Shown in pieces: positions 51,359 to 60,230 of a DNA stretch of 64,000 nucleotides; position 1 is the first letter of the stretch; every line of letters begins with the position of its first letter. The stretch lies in assembly GCF_014879975.1 (NCBI RefSeq), contig NZ_CP062500.1, positions 310,001 through 374,000 of the forward strand, in the 5' to 3' direction. The position numbers were made by a program, and so were the translations under genes. Origin of the DNA: Vibrio bathopelagicus (GTDB taxonomy: Bacteria > Pseudomonadota > Gammaproteobacteria > Enterobacterales > Vibrionaceae). Under the pieces are notes generated by a model that ran no database searches, was not told where the DNA came from, and was given only the letters and a program-made list of their open reading frames with translations.

Positions 51359-51386
51359 AACCCAGCAGAAATGCTGGGTTTTTTTT
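51359..51386 (+). terminator. intrinsic terminator of ssb
   Basis: AACCCAGCA and TGCTGGGTT pair around GAAA, followed by eight T residues. The proposed left end of the accessory element overlaps the end of the T-run. Confidence 0.85.
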
Positions 51387-51404
51387 ATTTTACACTTTTT
51401 AAAA
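51384..51404 (+). repeat. proposed left terminal inverted repeat of the element
   Basis: TTTATTTTACACTTTTT at 51384-51400 is, apart from one T of length, the reverse complement of the motif at 59865-59881. It begins in the ssb terminator tail. Confidence 0.55.
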
Positions 51405-51441
51405 CGATAAAGTTGTGATTATATGGTGATTACGTATATTG

Positions 51442-51457
51442 AAAGTGTAAAAATAAA
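51442..51457 (+). repeat. internal copy of the terminal motif before intA
   Basis: AAAGTGTAAAAATAAA repeats the right-end motif exactly in the same orientation and is inverted relative to the left end. It lies 12 bases before the intA start, so it may be a subterminal recombinase site or operator. Confidence 0.55.
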
Positions 51458-51468
51458 GGCTTCAGGGT

Positions 51469-52812
51469 ATGGCTACATACACTATTGAAACACTGGTTTT
51501 TGAAAATGGTGAACGCTATCCGGTTTTGGTGGACGAGGAGGCGATGCCCCACTTCCATGTGACATTGTGGGTGACTTCCAAGTTACGCTCGGTCGGCAAA
51601 GCTGAAAACACCATTACAAATAAGATCAATCATGTGAAGTGGTTTTTAGGTTGGCAGGAAAAGGAGCAGCGAGACCTGTATGCCGAGTTTCAAAAAGGGA
51701 TGTTTCTTAGCGAAAAAGATATCGAGAGTATTAAATCTTATCTTGCTTTGGATATTCATCACTTAAAAGGTGTTAAAAGAAAAGTTAGTAAAGGTAGAAA
51801 CAAAGTCGTCAGTATGATTGACGAACCTAAATTAATTGATGTAATGCCGTCTGTTGGTCGTAACCACCATTACAACCGTATGACGTCTGTCATAGAATAT
51901 TTAACCTTCCTTGCCAAGTTGGCAGTCAGTCGAACAGCTAACGAAAAGCTCTACCGTTCCATTAATCAAATGGAGAAGCAATTCAAGGCCGCCCGTCCTA
52001 AAGGAAAGGGCAAAAATGTGCAGGATAAAACAAACAGTAAAGCTATCCCTGATGGCTTAGTTCAAGAGTTTATGGCTGCGGCGCACTTTGAGCACCCTAA
52101 GAACCCGTTCAAACATAAAGATACCCGCCTTCGCAATCATTTGATGTTCCACCTAATGGATAAACATGGTATTCGGCGTGGTGAAATGCTTTCTCTAATG
52201 CTGACAGACATGACACTCCATGGTGATAAAAAGTCGATTTGGGTTAGGCGGACACATGATGACAAGAATGATGCACGCACTAAGCAGCCTGTAGCTAAGA
52301 CAAAAGAGAGGATGCTGCGGATCAGCAACGAGACAACCGAGTTGCTTAGTCACTACATTACTGAGTGCCGCGCCAAAACCCCCAATGCCAATAAGCACCC
52401 CTACCTTTTTGTTACACATCGTAAATGCTCTACTCAGGGGCACCCAGTCTCTGAATCTACGTTTGATAACACCATCGTGCCTATGATGAAGGCTGTCGAT
52501 GCAAGGTTTGAAGTTATTCATCCACACTTCTTCAGGCACAGCTGGAATGAGGTTTTTTCAGAAAAAGTTGACAAAAACAATGAGTTGGCAGCATTTGGTG
52601 TGAATGGGTATAAACACATAGATAGTGGCACAGAGGCTAAAATGCGTAAGCATCAGATGGGACACTCCAGTGAGACATCGGGGAATGTTTACAACCAGCG
52701 CCATGTCACTAGAAAAGCTAACGAAGTATCCCTTATGGAACAAGAAGATCTTCAAAGGAAGGCTGCTGAAGCCAGAAAAGAATTAGAAAAAAATGGAGAC
52801 GGTAATGAGTAA
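51469..52812 (+). CDS. intA: tyrosine recombinase IntA of the integrative element
   Basis: This 447-residue site-specific recombinase has a complete catalytic set: R236 in HGIRRGEML, H353-x-x-R356 (HPHFFRHSW), H399 in QMGHSS and nucleophile Y408 in GNVYNQRHV. The N-terminal 150 residues form the probable core-binding domain. It is the first gene of a four-gene operon, and its last codons overlap the start of the second. It should act with IntB in excision or integration; the division of labour cannot be read from sequence. Confidence 0.85.
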   Translation: MATYTIETLVFENGERYPVLVDEEAMPHFHVTLWVTSKLRSVGKAENTITNKINHVKWFLGWQEKEQRDLYAEFQKGMFLSEKDIESIKSYLALDIHHLKGVKRKVSKGRNKVVSMIDEPKLIDVMPSVGRNHHYNRMTSVIEYLTFLAKLAVSRTANEKLYRSINQMEKQFKAARPKGKGKNVQDKTNSKAIPDGLVQEFMAAAHFEHPKNPFKHKDTRLRNHLMFHLMDKHGIRRGEMLSLMLTDMTLHGDKKSIWVRRTHDDKNDARTKQPVAKTKERMLRISNETTELLSHYITECRAKTPNANKHPYLFVTHRKCSTQGHPVSESTFDNTIVPMMKAVDARFEVIHPHFFRHSWNEVFSEKVDKNNELAAFGVNGYKHIDSGTEAKMRKHQMGHSSETSGNVYNQRHVTRKANEVSLMEQEDLQRKAAEARKELEKNGDGNE

Positions 52813-54395
52813 TCTTGCGTTGGTGGCTTCAAGGCAAACCGCTTTATCCAGTCTGGCATCACCACTGAAAACTTCACGGGATGGATACAGCTTTGATATT
52901 AATGCCGATACGTGGGTCTTGAATAAGGACATGACAGTCCGCTTTCAGCACGAAGTATTGTCATTAGAGCCGAAAACCCATGAGGGGTTCAGGAAGTCAC
53001 TGGCACGGTATGCGGAAGAGGCTTCAGCCGCCCACACCTTAAACATGTATATGCGATTTCAGCGGATGGTACGTGACACAGGGTGCAAGTCCGTAGATGA
53101 GCATGTTGTCCGTAACTGGCGAGCTATGCTTGACGATGAGCACGAATGGTACTTGGGGTCGCTTCGTAGCTTTTTAATTAGCTGGTACGACTATGGCTAC
53201 AGTGGTATCAGCAGCCAAGTGGTAAGGGTTTTGGAGGGAATGAGATTAGCTGGCAACAAAAAAGGGGTAGCCATTGCCAATCGATGTCCGTACTCAGGAG
53301 CACTGACCCAGAACGAGCAAATTGCAGTTACAAACGAGCTGATTCGGCTGTTTGCGGAAGATAAAATCTCTTTACCGTGCTATAGCTACCTATTTCTTCT
53401 GCAAGCTACAGCAAGACGAGCAATACAACTGCGCCAGTTAAAGGCGAAAGACCTTTTAAAAGAACACTGCCCAAAAACAGGTGCGGTTAATTTCTACCTC
53501 AACATCCCTCGCGCTAAGCAGCGGGGTGTTGGATTTAGGGGGGGATTTAAGAAGCTAGCTATCACAGAAGAACTTTACTTAACTCTTATCAACCTGATTG
53601 AGCAAGAGCAAGAAAAGCTGAGCAAGTTTTTGGGAGGGAAGCTAACAGAGAGGCAAAAGGGATTAACGCCACTGTTGATTGATTGGTCAACGACTAAACA
53701 TCTGCTCGGTCGAATGCGTTATGAAAAGACTGATGTTGGAACGTTAGACGGGCTTCTGTCTACAGATGTTTTTCATATGTCCACAGTTCAGCTAGCCGAC
53801 GGTTTCATGCGAAAAGTCAGCCTTTTCAACGAAGCTGTCAGTGAACGTACAGGTGATATTATCCAGCTTTCTGCACGGCGTTTCCGCCGTACCCGTGGGA
53901 CTAATCTTGGTCGTAAAGGCGTAAGTGTTTTTGTTATTGCTGAAGCCTTAGATCAGTCAGACACCCAAAACGTCAAGGTGTACACAGAAAACACGGCTGA
54001 CACAGTCACTTATATCGACAAGGCTATTGGCACCCTTTGCCAAGGCTTTCAAGGGGCAGATCATCGAGGAGGTAGGTGATGGCGAACGCCGTGACGACCC
54101 ATCGGCACGTATTCCAAATAAAGATAATGAGGTTGTCGGTGCCTGTGGCACCAATGACTTCTGTTTGAAAGGCTACGAAGCCTGTTACCTGTGCGAAAAA
54201 TTCCGCCCCCTTCTGGATGCCCCTCATGAGAAGTTCCTAGATAGCCTCTATGCAGAGAAAGAGGCACGGTTGAAAGCAACTAAAAGCGAGCAATACGCCT
54301 CGACCAAGGATACGCTGATTCTTGCTGTGGAATGGGTGGTGCAAGCATGTACAGAGATGAAAAAGCTCGGGAGGTTGAGTAGTTATGACAAGTAA
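52805..54395 (+). pseudogene. tfp: tyrosine recombinase-fold protein (Tfp-like), frameshifted
   Basis: The frame from 52805 (GGAG six bases upstream, overlapping the intA stop) encodes a recombinase-like protein that stops at 54079. Its catalytic region is atypical: the HxxR box reads RRFRRTR and the later histidine is replaced in ALDQSDTQNV, while Y is kept in VYTEN, so it is probably a non-catalytic or specialised partner. The expected C-terminal part (LAPFAKAFKGQII, then a cysteine cluster CGTNDFCLKGYEACYLC) continues in the +1 frame from about 54027 to 54395, and its stop overlaps the intB start exactly as in the other gene junctions. A single-base insertion or two-base deletion near 54020-54030 would explain this. 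Restored length would be about 529 residues. Confidence 0.7.
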
Positions 54396-56442
54396 TGTGA
54401 TTCGGTTTACGCCAAAAGCGGAACTCACAGGGATGCAAAACCTTAACGGGTTCATTATTAGCTGCCGTACCCATTTGACTGCGTTTGATACTAATAACTG
54501 GCACGAAAACAAATGGGAGACCCTGAAAGGTAAGCGTAAGGTTGTAGCTCGCTTTTCTACTAAATTAAAGCCATCAAATTCGTATCACTATGAACCTATT
54601 TCTGCTCCGTTCTTAGATTTTGCTAAGGCGTATATTAAGAACTTGTATACGGATAAGCCTGTAGCCAATTTACAACGCCACATGGAAGCCATTCGGGTGC
54701 TTGAAGAGGCGTTGATTCTGGCTACGGGTAAGGCTGACATTTTGTTGCTCGATGGTACCGTATTGGAGCGATTGGATGAGGTATTTCATCACCAACTCTC
54801 TGAAGCAACAGCAAGAAACAAAGCGGGCTATCAAATGGAGTTGATGCTTGATTTCTGTCGGGATCAACTTATCACGCCTAGCTTGCCAGAGTGGTCTAAT
54901 CCTTACGGCAAGGATAGCGATCTGACGATTTCGCTTGATGCAAAAGGTAAGGAATATCGAACGGGAAATCTGCCAAGCTCAGAGGAGATGATGCTTGTCG
55001 CTGAGGTTTTCAGTAAAGCTCCGCAGCTAGGTGTTGAAGCGGAATACTTTACGGCTCTTTACGCACTGTTGATGACTGCTCCCTCTAGAGCATCTGAGCA
55101 AACAGTATTGCCTGTAGATTGCTTAGTGTGGGAAGAAGACCGCGCTGGTGACCAAAAACTGGGTATTCGCTGGGTGCCAGCCAAAAAAGGGAAAGAGGGT
55201 ATTAAGTGGGTGCCAACTGTAATGCAAGACATTGTGGTGGAGGCGGTTGAACGCCTTAAGCGCATCGGTGCCCCAGCCCGTAATGCCGCCAAGTTTGCCG
55301 AGGAGCACCCCGAGCGGTTTATGGTACATGCAGGTTGTATCACGCCCGAGGGTTTTTCTGCGGATAAGTCGTTATCAATTGATCAGTTTAATGCTGCATT
55401 ATCAACAAATTATAAGGAGTTTACGAATGCAGCACCAACACCAAAGTGGTTGATAAATCTACTCACTAGTGGTGATGGATCTATTTCTTACAAGATACTC
55501 GGCAAACATGAGTTTGAAAAATATACCAAGAAGTTCCCGAAATGGCCGTTTGTGGATAAGGATAAGCACGTTAAGGTTTCAGAGGCACTGATATTGCATC
55601 GCGAGAATGAGTTCCATGCAGAGTTTGAGTCACGAGCTTTTTCATTCTGTATACCCACTGTTAATCATATTAATGACCGCTTTGTGCAGAAGGAGTCTAA
55701 AGGTGAGCGCACTCTATGGAATAAATACGGGTTTAGTCTGAAAAGTGGTAAACCTATTGCGTTGACAACACACAAGGCGCGTCATTGGCTAAGCACTATG
55801 GCTGAAAGTGGCGGCATGGATGAGCTGACCTTAGCCAACTGGGCTGGGCGTGCAAAAGTAGGGGATAACAGTAAATACGACCACCGGACGGAAGCAGAAA
55901 AAGCCGAACAAGTGGTAGATTTGATGATCCCCGAAGATATTGGCGTGCTAGAGAAAATTAAGCGTAGGCTTCCTGTGACCTTTGAGGACATTGGCAAAGA
56001 CTTGGCGGGTTCCGCCATTGTCACTGAGTTAGGTGTTTGCGAGCACGATTATGCAATGTCACCTTGCCAGCGCAATGGTGATTGTGAAACCTGCAAGGAA
56101 ATGGTGTGTATCAAGGGTTTTAGTGACTCTTTAGAGTTGCTTAAGAAGCGGGAAAAGGAAGTAGAAGGTCAGTTTAAAAAGGCCATGAAAGATCAGGGTA
56201 TGGGGGCATTCGGGGCAGACCGTTGGGTGAGTCATCATGGTTGGCGGTTAGCTCACATTCGTACTAAAGTCCGCATCCTAGAAGATGAAAATACACCAGA
56301 CGGTGCAGTGGTTCGAATTCCTGATGAGTATGATCCATCGCCTGTGAAGGAAGTTTTGAGGGGCAAGGGATTAAATTTGGAAATCGAATCACCAGATGAA
56401 CTCGGTATTGCCGATGATGCATTTGAGTTAATGGAGCTATAA
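54385..56442 (+). CDS. intB: large tyrosine recombinase IntB of the integrative element
   Basis: The 685-residue protein has a catalytic arginine at R235 (TAPSRASEQTVLP), H463-x-x-R466 (HKARHWLST), W486 in place of the second histidine (LANWAGR) and nucleophile Y498 (NSKYDHR). After the catalytic domain, a C-terminal extension of about 180 residues holds a cysteine-rich cluster (CEHDYAMSPCQRNGDCETC), a possible zinc site also seen in the frameshifted partner. The start overlaps the tfp stop by 11 bases. A large recombinase with such an extension is typical of multi-recombinase elements such as Tn554-like and SE-type elements. Confidence 0.85.
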   Translation: MTSNVIRFTPKAELTGMQNLNGFIISCRTHLTAFDTNNWHENKWETLKGKRKVVARFSTKLKPSNSYHYEPISAPFLDFAKAYIKNLYTDKPVANLQRHMEAIRVLEEALILATGKADILLLDGTVLERLDEVFHHQLSEATARNKAGYQMELMLDFCRDQLITPSLPEWSNPYGKDSDLTISLDAKGKEYRTGNLPSSEEMMLVAEVFSKAPQLGVEAEYFTALYALLMTAPSRASEQTVLPVDCLVWEEDRAGDQKLGIRWVPAKKGKEGIKWVPTVMQDIVVEAVERLKRIGAPARNAAKFAEEHPERFMVHAGCITPEGFSADKSLSIDQFNAALSTNYKEFTNAAPTPKWLINLLTSGDGSISYKILGKHEFEKYTKKFPKWPFVDKDKHVKVSEALILHRENEFHAEFESRAFSFCIPTVNHINDRFVQKESKGERTLWNKYGFSLKSGKPIALTTHKARHWLSTMAESGGMDELTLANWAGRAKVGDNSKYDHRTEAEKAEQVVDLMIPEDIGVLEKIKRRLPVTFEDIGKDLAGSAIVTELGVCEHDYAMSPCQRNGDCETCKEMVCIKGFSDSLELLKKREKEVEGQFKKAMKDQGMGAFGADRWVSHHGWRLAHIRTKVRILEDENTPDGAVVRIPDEYDPSPVKEVLRGKGLNLEIESPDELGIADDAFELMEL

Positions 56443-56444
56443 AG

Positions 56445-56885
56445 ATGCCTAAAATGGTCATTACAAGTAAAAGTATGCCTGATGTCTTACATCGAATCGA
56501 AACATGGAAAGGCAAGCTAACTTGGCCTCTGTTGTGTGAAGAAATCATGGCTTTACTGCAAATAGATGGAGTTACCCGCCAAACCCTGTCGAGCTACAAG
56601 GAAATTCAGGAAGCTTTTACGGCACGAAAGCAGTATTTGCGTGAAAAAGCTACCACTGAAACTGTCCCTGCGAATAGCAATATGGAGTATTTGCAAAACC
56701 AAGTGGAGAGTTTGGAGGCGGAGCTAAAGAAAGCCAATAAAACCATAGAACGCTACAAGCAGCGCTTCGTATTGTGGCAATACAATGCGTATAAGCATGG
56801 TGTGCGTATAGACTCTTTAGATGAGGCTGTGGAGATGTTAGAACAGCCTTTGATTGAGATTAAGCGTAGGACTGGGGGGGCTTAA
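56445..56885 (+). CDS. srap: small coiled-coil recombination auxiliary protein (Srap-like)
   Basis: The 146-residue protein starts two bases after intB. Residues 1-60 look like a small helix-turn-helix-like domain (LTWPLLCEEIMALLQIDGVTRQTLSSYKEIQ is in this part); about residues 83-110 form a coiled coil (LQNQVESLEAELKKANKTIE). An auxiliary DNA-binding protein for the recombinases is the likely role, by analogy with the fourth gene of SE elements. A 12-bp inverted repeat overlaps its stop codon. Confidence 0.6.
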   Translation: MPKMVITSKSMPDVLHRIETWKGKLTWPLLCEEIMALLQIDGVTRQTLSSYKEIQEAFTARKQYLREKATTETVPANSNMEYLQNQVESLEAELKKANKTIERYKQRFVLWQYNAYKHGVRIDSLDEAVEMLEQPLIEIKRRTGGA

Positions 56886-56912
56886 ATAGCTATTGCTGGT
56901 TAGCTATTTAAG
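56881..56912. repeat. 12-bp perfect inverted repeat at the srap stop codon
   Basis: CTTAAATAGCTA (56881-56892) and TAGCTATTTAAG (56901-56912) are exact complements around the loop TTGCTGGT. No T-run follows. It leads directly into the 36-bp repeat array. Confidence 0.8.
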
Positions 56913-57075
56913 CCAGTCCGTCAAGACGGACACTGGATGAATTTGGTGCCAGTCCGTCAAGACGGACACTGGATGAATTTGGTGCCAGTCCGTCAAGACG
57001 GACACTGGATGAATTTGGTGCCAGTCCGTCAAGACGGACACTGGATGAATTTAGTGCCAGTCCGTCAAGACGGAC
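56912..57075. repeat. array of 36-bp direct repeats, each with a 16-bp palindrome
   Basis: Four full copies start at 56912, 56948, 56984 and 57020, and a fifth, partial copy (20 bases) at 57056. Each has GTCCGTCAAGACGGAC, a perfect 7-bp dyad around AA, within CCAGTCCGTCAAGACGGAC, followed by ACTGGATGAATTTGGT. The copies are identical except for one G-to-A change in the fourth. The intervals are constant in sequence, so this is not a CRISPR array. The dyads repeat every 36 bases, about 3.4 helical turns. Function is unknown; protein-binding iterons or recombination-accessory sites are possible. Flank 57076-57189 shows nothing further. Confidence 0.9.
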
Positions 57076-57189
57076 TCATATTGGTTTTGCTACTAATCTA
57101 GCAAACTCCCTTGTGATTCGTGTTTTATGGAATTATGACCCTTATTATTTATTCTTTAATTAATACTAATTGCTAATGGATGGTGTGAA

Positions 57190-57651
57190 TTGAAAGTTGA
57201 TTCTAAAAAAAACAATCCTGATTATGAAAAATATCCAGTAGGTTCATTAGAGCGCTTGATACATGGGTGTTGGCAATTGGGTATCTTCAGATTTCACGCT
57301 TTTTATCAAGAGTGGGATAATGGACTACAGGTGAGGTGCGATAGCATTAACCATACATTGGGAGTGAGAACGGTTCGTGTCGATCTCTTGGCTTTTGAGG
57401 GGGACTACAGAAGAACGTCTCAGGTCATGGACATAATTCGGAGCCATGATAGTTCAACGTGGATTTGGTTCGTCAATTGCGAAGCGCTGTTGGATTCTTC
57501 GTTAGCAGGTTGGTTGCGTAGTCTCCTTACGACTTATAGTGTAGAACACGTCAGAGTGGCTTTTCTGCTTGATAACCGACAACAGTACAGAAAAATTTTT
57601 CAACGAGCTTCAGCTCCGTTTTACCAATCCACAATACTTCTCAAAATTTAA
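57190..57651 (+). CDS. uncharacterised cargo protein, 153 aa
   Basis: I do not recognise this protein. It starts at a TTG with GGATGG-type sequence upstream and has no signal peptide or membrane span. A charged N-terminus is followed by an aromatic-rich region (GCWQLGIFRFHAFYQEWDNG). The C-terminal half (STWIWFVNCEALLDSSLAGWLRSLL... through AFLLDNRQQYRKIFQR) alternates strands and helices in an order faintly like STAS domains. That resemblance is weak. It stands between the repeat array and the HNH-fusion gene, 288 bases upstream of the latter and on the same strand. Confidence 0.55.
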   Translation: MKVDSKKNNPDYEKYPVGSLERLIHGCWQLGIFRFHAFYQEWDNGLQVRCDSINHTLGVRTVRVDLLAFEGDYRRTSQVMDIIRSHDSSTWIWFVNCEALLDSSLAGWLRSLLTTYSVEHVRVAFLLDNRQQYRKIFQRASAPFYQSTILLKI

Positions 57652-57939
57652 CAGCATTCATCATTTTGCCTGACAAACCAAAGAAGCATACAGTAACTTG
57701 CTCTACTCATTATTAGATCATTAATGGTCATTAGGCGTTGAGGTGACGACGTTCTGTTAGCTTGGTAACACGGCTCTAGCTACTGGGTAACATGACCTGC
57801 CGAAAGTTGGGATTTCAAGGCTTATCAGGATTGTCGGCGAAATCTTTTGGCAGCTTAGTTATTCATTTAAATACAGCTATTTTTATACCGAAATGTATAT
57901 TAGTCTAGTGTCATATTGTTGAGTTTTAAGGAAATTTCA

Positions 57940-59436
57940 GTGGTAGCACAAACAAATGATCCCAATAAGCATGGGTTAAAGCGCTATATTGAAGAGTCAA
58001 TCCGAAAGCAAATTAGAGAAGATGCAGGGTATGGTTGTGTAGTGTGCGGGACACTGTTTTGCGACTATGAACATATCGAACCAGAGTTCCACGATGCAGA
58101 GCTGCATGACCCAGCCAAAATGACCTTGCTTTGTGAGAGTTGCCACGGAAAGGTTACAGGAAAACGTAAATCTAAGAGGCGAGTTTGGGATGCAAAGGCT
58201 GCTCCATACTGCAAAAAGCACAACGTCATAAGAGAAGAAATCGATCCTTCTGTGAAGCCAACAGTTCAAATCGGGACTAGCCACTTTGATGATGTTGAAA
58301 TCATCTTGTCCTTACATGGAAAGCCTTTGGTGTGGTTAGAGCCTCCCACACAAAAAGGCGAACCATTTTTGGTTAGCGCTATATTTTACGATAACAAAGG
58401 TAAATATGTTGCGAGCTTAAATCGAAATCAGTTTACTAGCGTTCTCGGTTCCCATGATGTGTGGGGGAAAGGGACGCGTATTGAGATACGTCCTGAAAAA
58501 CGAGTAGTAGGGCTAACACTTAACATTGAGGGTGATAAGCCCGTCAACATTGAACGAATTAGCATGAACTACTTGGGGCAACCACTGGTTGTTAATAAAA
58601 AAGGTGAGCTTGAGTTTAGCAGTAATACTATAAGCTGTATGCAAGTGAGTAGTGGTCATACTGCGATGAGTATTGGAGATACACCGTTTACTCCACTAAG
58701 GGATTCTTTAGGACAATGGAAAATATTAACTATTGCTCACAGAGTTGCTAAATACGGCCAACAAGTCATTACTATAAACGGCAGCAGGTGTGGCTGGATC
58801 TTGGGTAACTGCCTTATAGACAACAACTACAGAGTCGTTGCAGTACACCAAAATGGAGTTACTTCTAATATCACTGGTGAGTTTGTTGGCAATCTCGTAG
58901 AGCAACTTAATGGCCGCTTTATGTTGGTTCACACTAGTTATGAATATGATAACTATGAGCCGATTTGGGTTTCATCTACAGATAAAGCCACGAGGAACAT
59001 TAAGGTTGATTCATTTGTGGATGTGACTCATCGGATTTTTGGAGTTCAGAGTTTTAAAAGAACTCCATATACTCCTAAGTCAACTGAGTCCGTTCAATAT
59101 CCAGAGAGACAGATGATAAATTCACGGCTGCCAAACTATCAGCAAACTAATGAGCACATTAATAATGGTGACCGAGTGTATATTGACTTCCAAGGAAGAA
59201 TTGACGGAGTCGCGTTTGAAGGAGGGAAAGCTGAGAACTTTCCACTCGTTGTTGGTGGAAAACGAATGATACCTGGTTTTGAAGATGGCTTGCTCGGTAA
59301 AAAAGCTGGTGATGAGTTTGATTTAGAAATCGTATTTCCTGATGACTATCATGCTGAGAATCTGAAAGGAAAGATTGCGATATTTTCAATTGTAGTAAAT
59401 AAGACGGAGAGACACGCTGAAAACGAATTAGCGTAA
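57940..59436 (+). CDS. HNH nuclease-like protein fused to a trigger-factor-type FKBP prolyl isomerase domain
   Basis: The start is set at GTG 57940 because AAGGAA lies six bases upstream; an in-frame TTG at 57916 has none. The 498-residue protein has three parts. Residues about 15-75 form an HNH-like zinc fold: C33-x-x-C36, EHIEP with H45, and C65-x-x-C68-H69; the position often held by asparagine is K60, so activity is uncertain. Residues about 100-390 are beta-rich with repeated strands and no family I can name. Residues 408-492 ([48 protein letters not shown]) match the peptidyl-prolyl isomerase domain of trigger factor closely, without its ribosome-binding and chaperone domains. As last cargo gene of an integrative element it could be a defence or toxin protein; that is a hypothesis. 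Confidence 0.75.
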   Translation: MVAQTNDPNKHGLKRYIEESIRKQIREDAGYGCVVCGTLFCDYEHIEPEFHDAELHDPAKMTLLCESCHGKVTGKRKSKRRVWDAKAAPYCKKHNVIREEIDPSVKPTVQIGTSHFDDVEIILSLHGKPLVWLEPPTQKGEPFLVSAIFYDNKGKYVASLNRNQFTSVLGSHDVWGKGTRIEIRPEKRVVGLTLNIEGDKPVNIERISMNYLGQPLVVNKKGELEFSSNTISCMQVSSGHTAMSIGDTPFTPLRDSLGQWKILTIAHRVAKYGQQVITINGSRCGWILGNCLIDNNYRVVAVHQNGVTSNITGEFVGNLVEQLNGRFMLVHTSYEYDNYEPIWVSSTDKATRNIKVDSFVDVTHRIFGVQSFKRTPYTPKSTESVQYPERQMINSRLPNYQQTNEHINNGDRVYIDFQGRIDGVAFEGGKAENFPLVVGGKRMIPGFEDGLLGKKAGDEFDLEIVFPDDYHAENLKGKIAIFSIVVNKTERHAENELA

Positions 59437-59546
59437 GAATTTTGTTTTCAACAGGGAGTCATCCACTCAAGCGACATTCATGTAGAGACAACATGTTGGC
59501 AGGTAAGAGAAAAGTAGCTTGATTTTCACTTTATTACGCGTGGCTA

Positions 59547-59569
59547 AAGGGGAGCTGCAACTCCCCCTT
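59547..59569. terminator. hairpin downstream of the HNH-fusion gene
   Basis: AAGGGGAG and CTCCCCCTT form a GC-rich stem about 110 bases after the stop. Only a few T residues follow, so terminator strength is uncertain. Confidence 0.45.
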
Positions 59570-59864
59570 ATCGTTCGATAGCTAAATTCACCAAGTTGAT
59601 GGAACTACAAACACCGTACAAGATGATAGTAGCGTAACTGGCACATAAATGAAAATATTGATGGATACATCGATATAATGACCGTGCTGTGTACAGTCTT
59701 TGAAGTGATTGTTAAACTCGAGAGATTAGGTAGGCTCCTTCTTTTGGGGTTAGCCTGCTACAACATCTAAGGTTATAAGAAGTGCTCAAGACAGTGATAA
59801 CTATGTGTGACTTTACGGAACAAAACCTCTTGAACAGTTACTTTGTGGTCTAAAACTGAATGAG

Positions 59865-59881
59865 AAAAGTGTAAAAATAAA
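59865..59881 (-). repeat. proposed right terminal inverted repeat of the element
   Basis: AAAAGTGTAAAAATAAA is the reverse complement of the left-end motif (51384-51400) with one base length difference, and contains an exact copy of the motif at 51442-51457. Confidence 0.55.
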
Positions 59882-60109
59882 TGATGCAATATGGAGTATA
59901 GCGACTTACTTATAGTGCTTTATTTACTCTTTATTTAATAACTGTAAAGTTAGTTGTCATGATTGTGGTTTTGAGTTTTGTTAAGTTGTTGAGTTTTATT
60001 TATATTTATTGGATTTTTGAAGTGGTTTCTTTGTTACTTCCAAAAAAAACACGTGTACATCCCTTTTAAGCCCTGTTTTTAATATATTATAAAGACAGTA
60101 TTAAATTGG

Positions 60110-60137
60110 AAAAAGCCGCGTTTATCGCGGCTTTTTG
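60110..60137. terminator. intrinsic terminator upstream of mshH
   Basis: AAAAAGCCGCG and CGCGGCTTTTT pair around TTTAT with flanking A and T runs. It would insulate the MSHA operon from transcription of the element. Confidence 0.8.
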
Positions 60138-60230
60138 TTACCTAGAATTCTTAACGCTTTATTTACAACGTCAATTTATAGTATAAGTAGCAATACGGTA
60201 TAATGTGAGTTGAAAAGGATTTCGTTATTC

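Larger units (their letters stand above)
51384..59881. mobile_element. tyrosine-recombinase integrative element (SE-like: intA-tfp-intB-srap) between ssb and the MSHA locus
   Basis: About 8.5 kb interrupts the ssb-mshH neighbourhood known in V. cholerae. The left half holds three overlapping tyrosine-recombinase-fold genes and a small coiled-coil gene, the same order and kinds as the intA-tfp-intB-srap core described for strand-biased circularizing integrative elements (Tn6283-like) in Vibrio. Next come a repeat array and two cargo genes. Inverted TTTTACACTTTT-type motifs lie at both proposed ends. The family link is from recalled gene order and protein types. The exact ends are inferred from the repeats. 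Confidence 0.7.
59437..60109. other. non-coding right end of the element and junction with the MSHA locus
   Basis: No convincing gene is seen. The stretch contains a strong hairpin at 59547-59569 (AAGGGGAG with CTCCCCCTT), a weaker one near 59729-59760 (TAGGCT with AGCCTG) and the terminal motif at 59865-59881. From about 59882 on, very AT-rich sequence leads to the mshH upstream terminator. Confidence 0.6.

Noticed and set aside
54020..54080. Programmed ribosomal frameshift in the Tfp-like gene
   Set aside because: No slippery heptamer, rare-codon/stop pair or stimulating structure is evident at the switch point; a plain indel is simpler.
56912..57075. Regular repeats suggesting a small CRISPR array
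   Set aside because: The intervals between dyads are identical in sequence, not unique spacers, and no cas gene is nearby.
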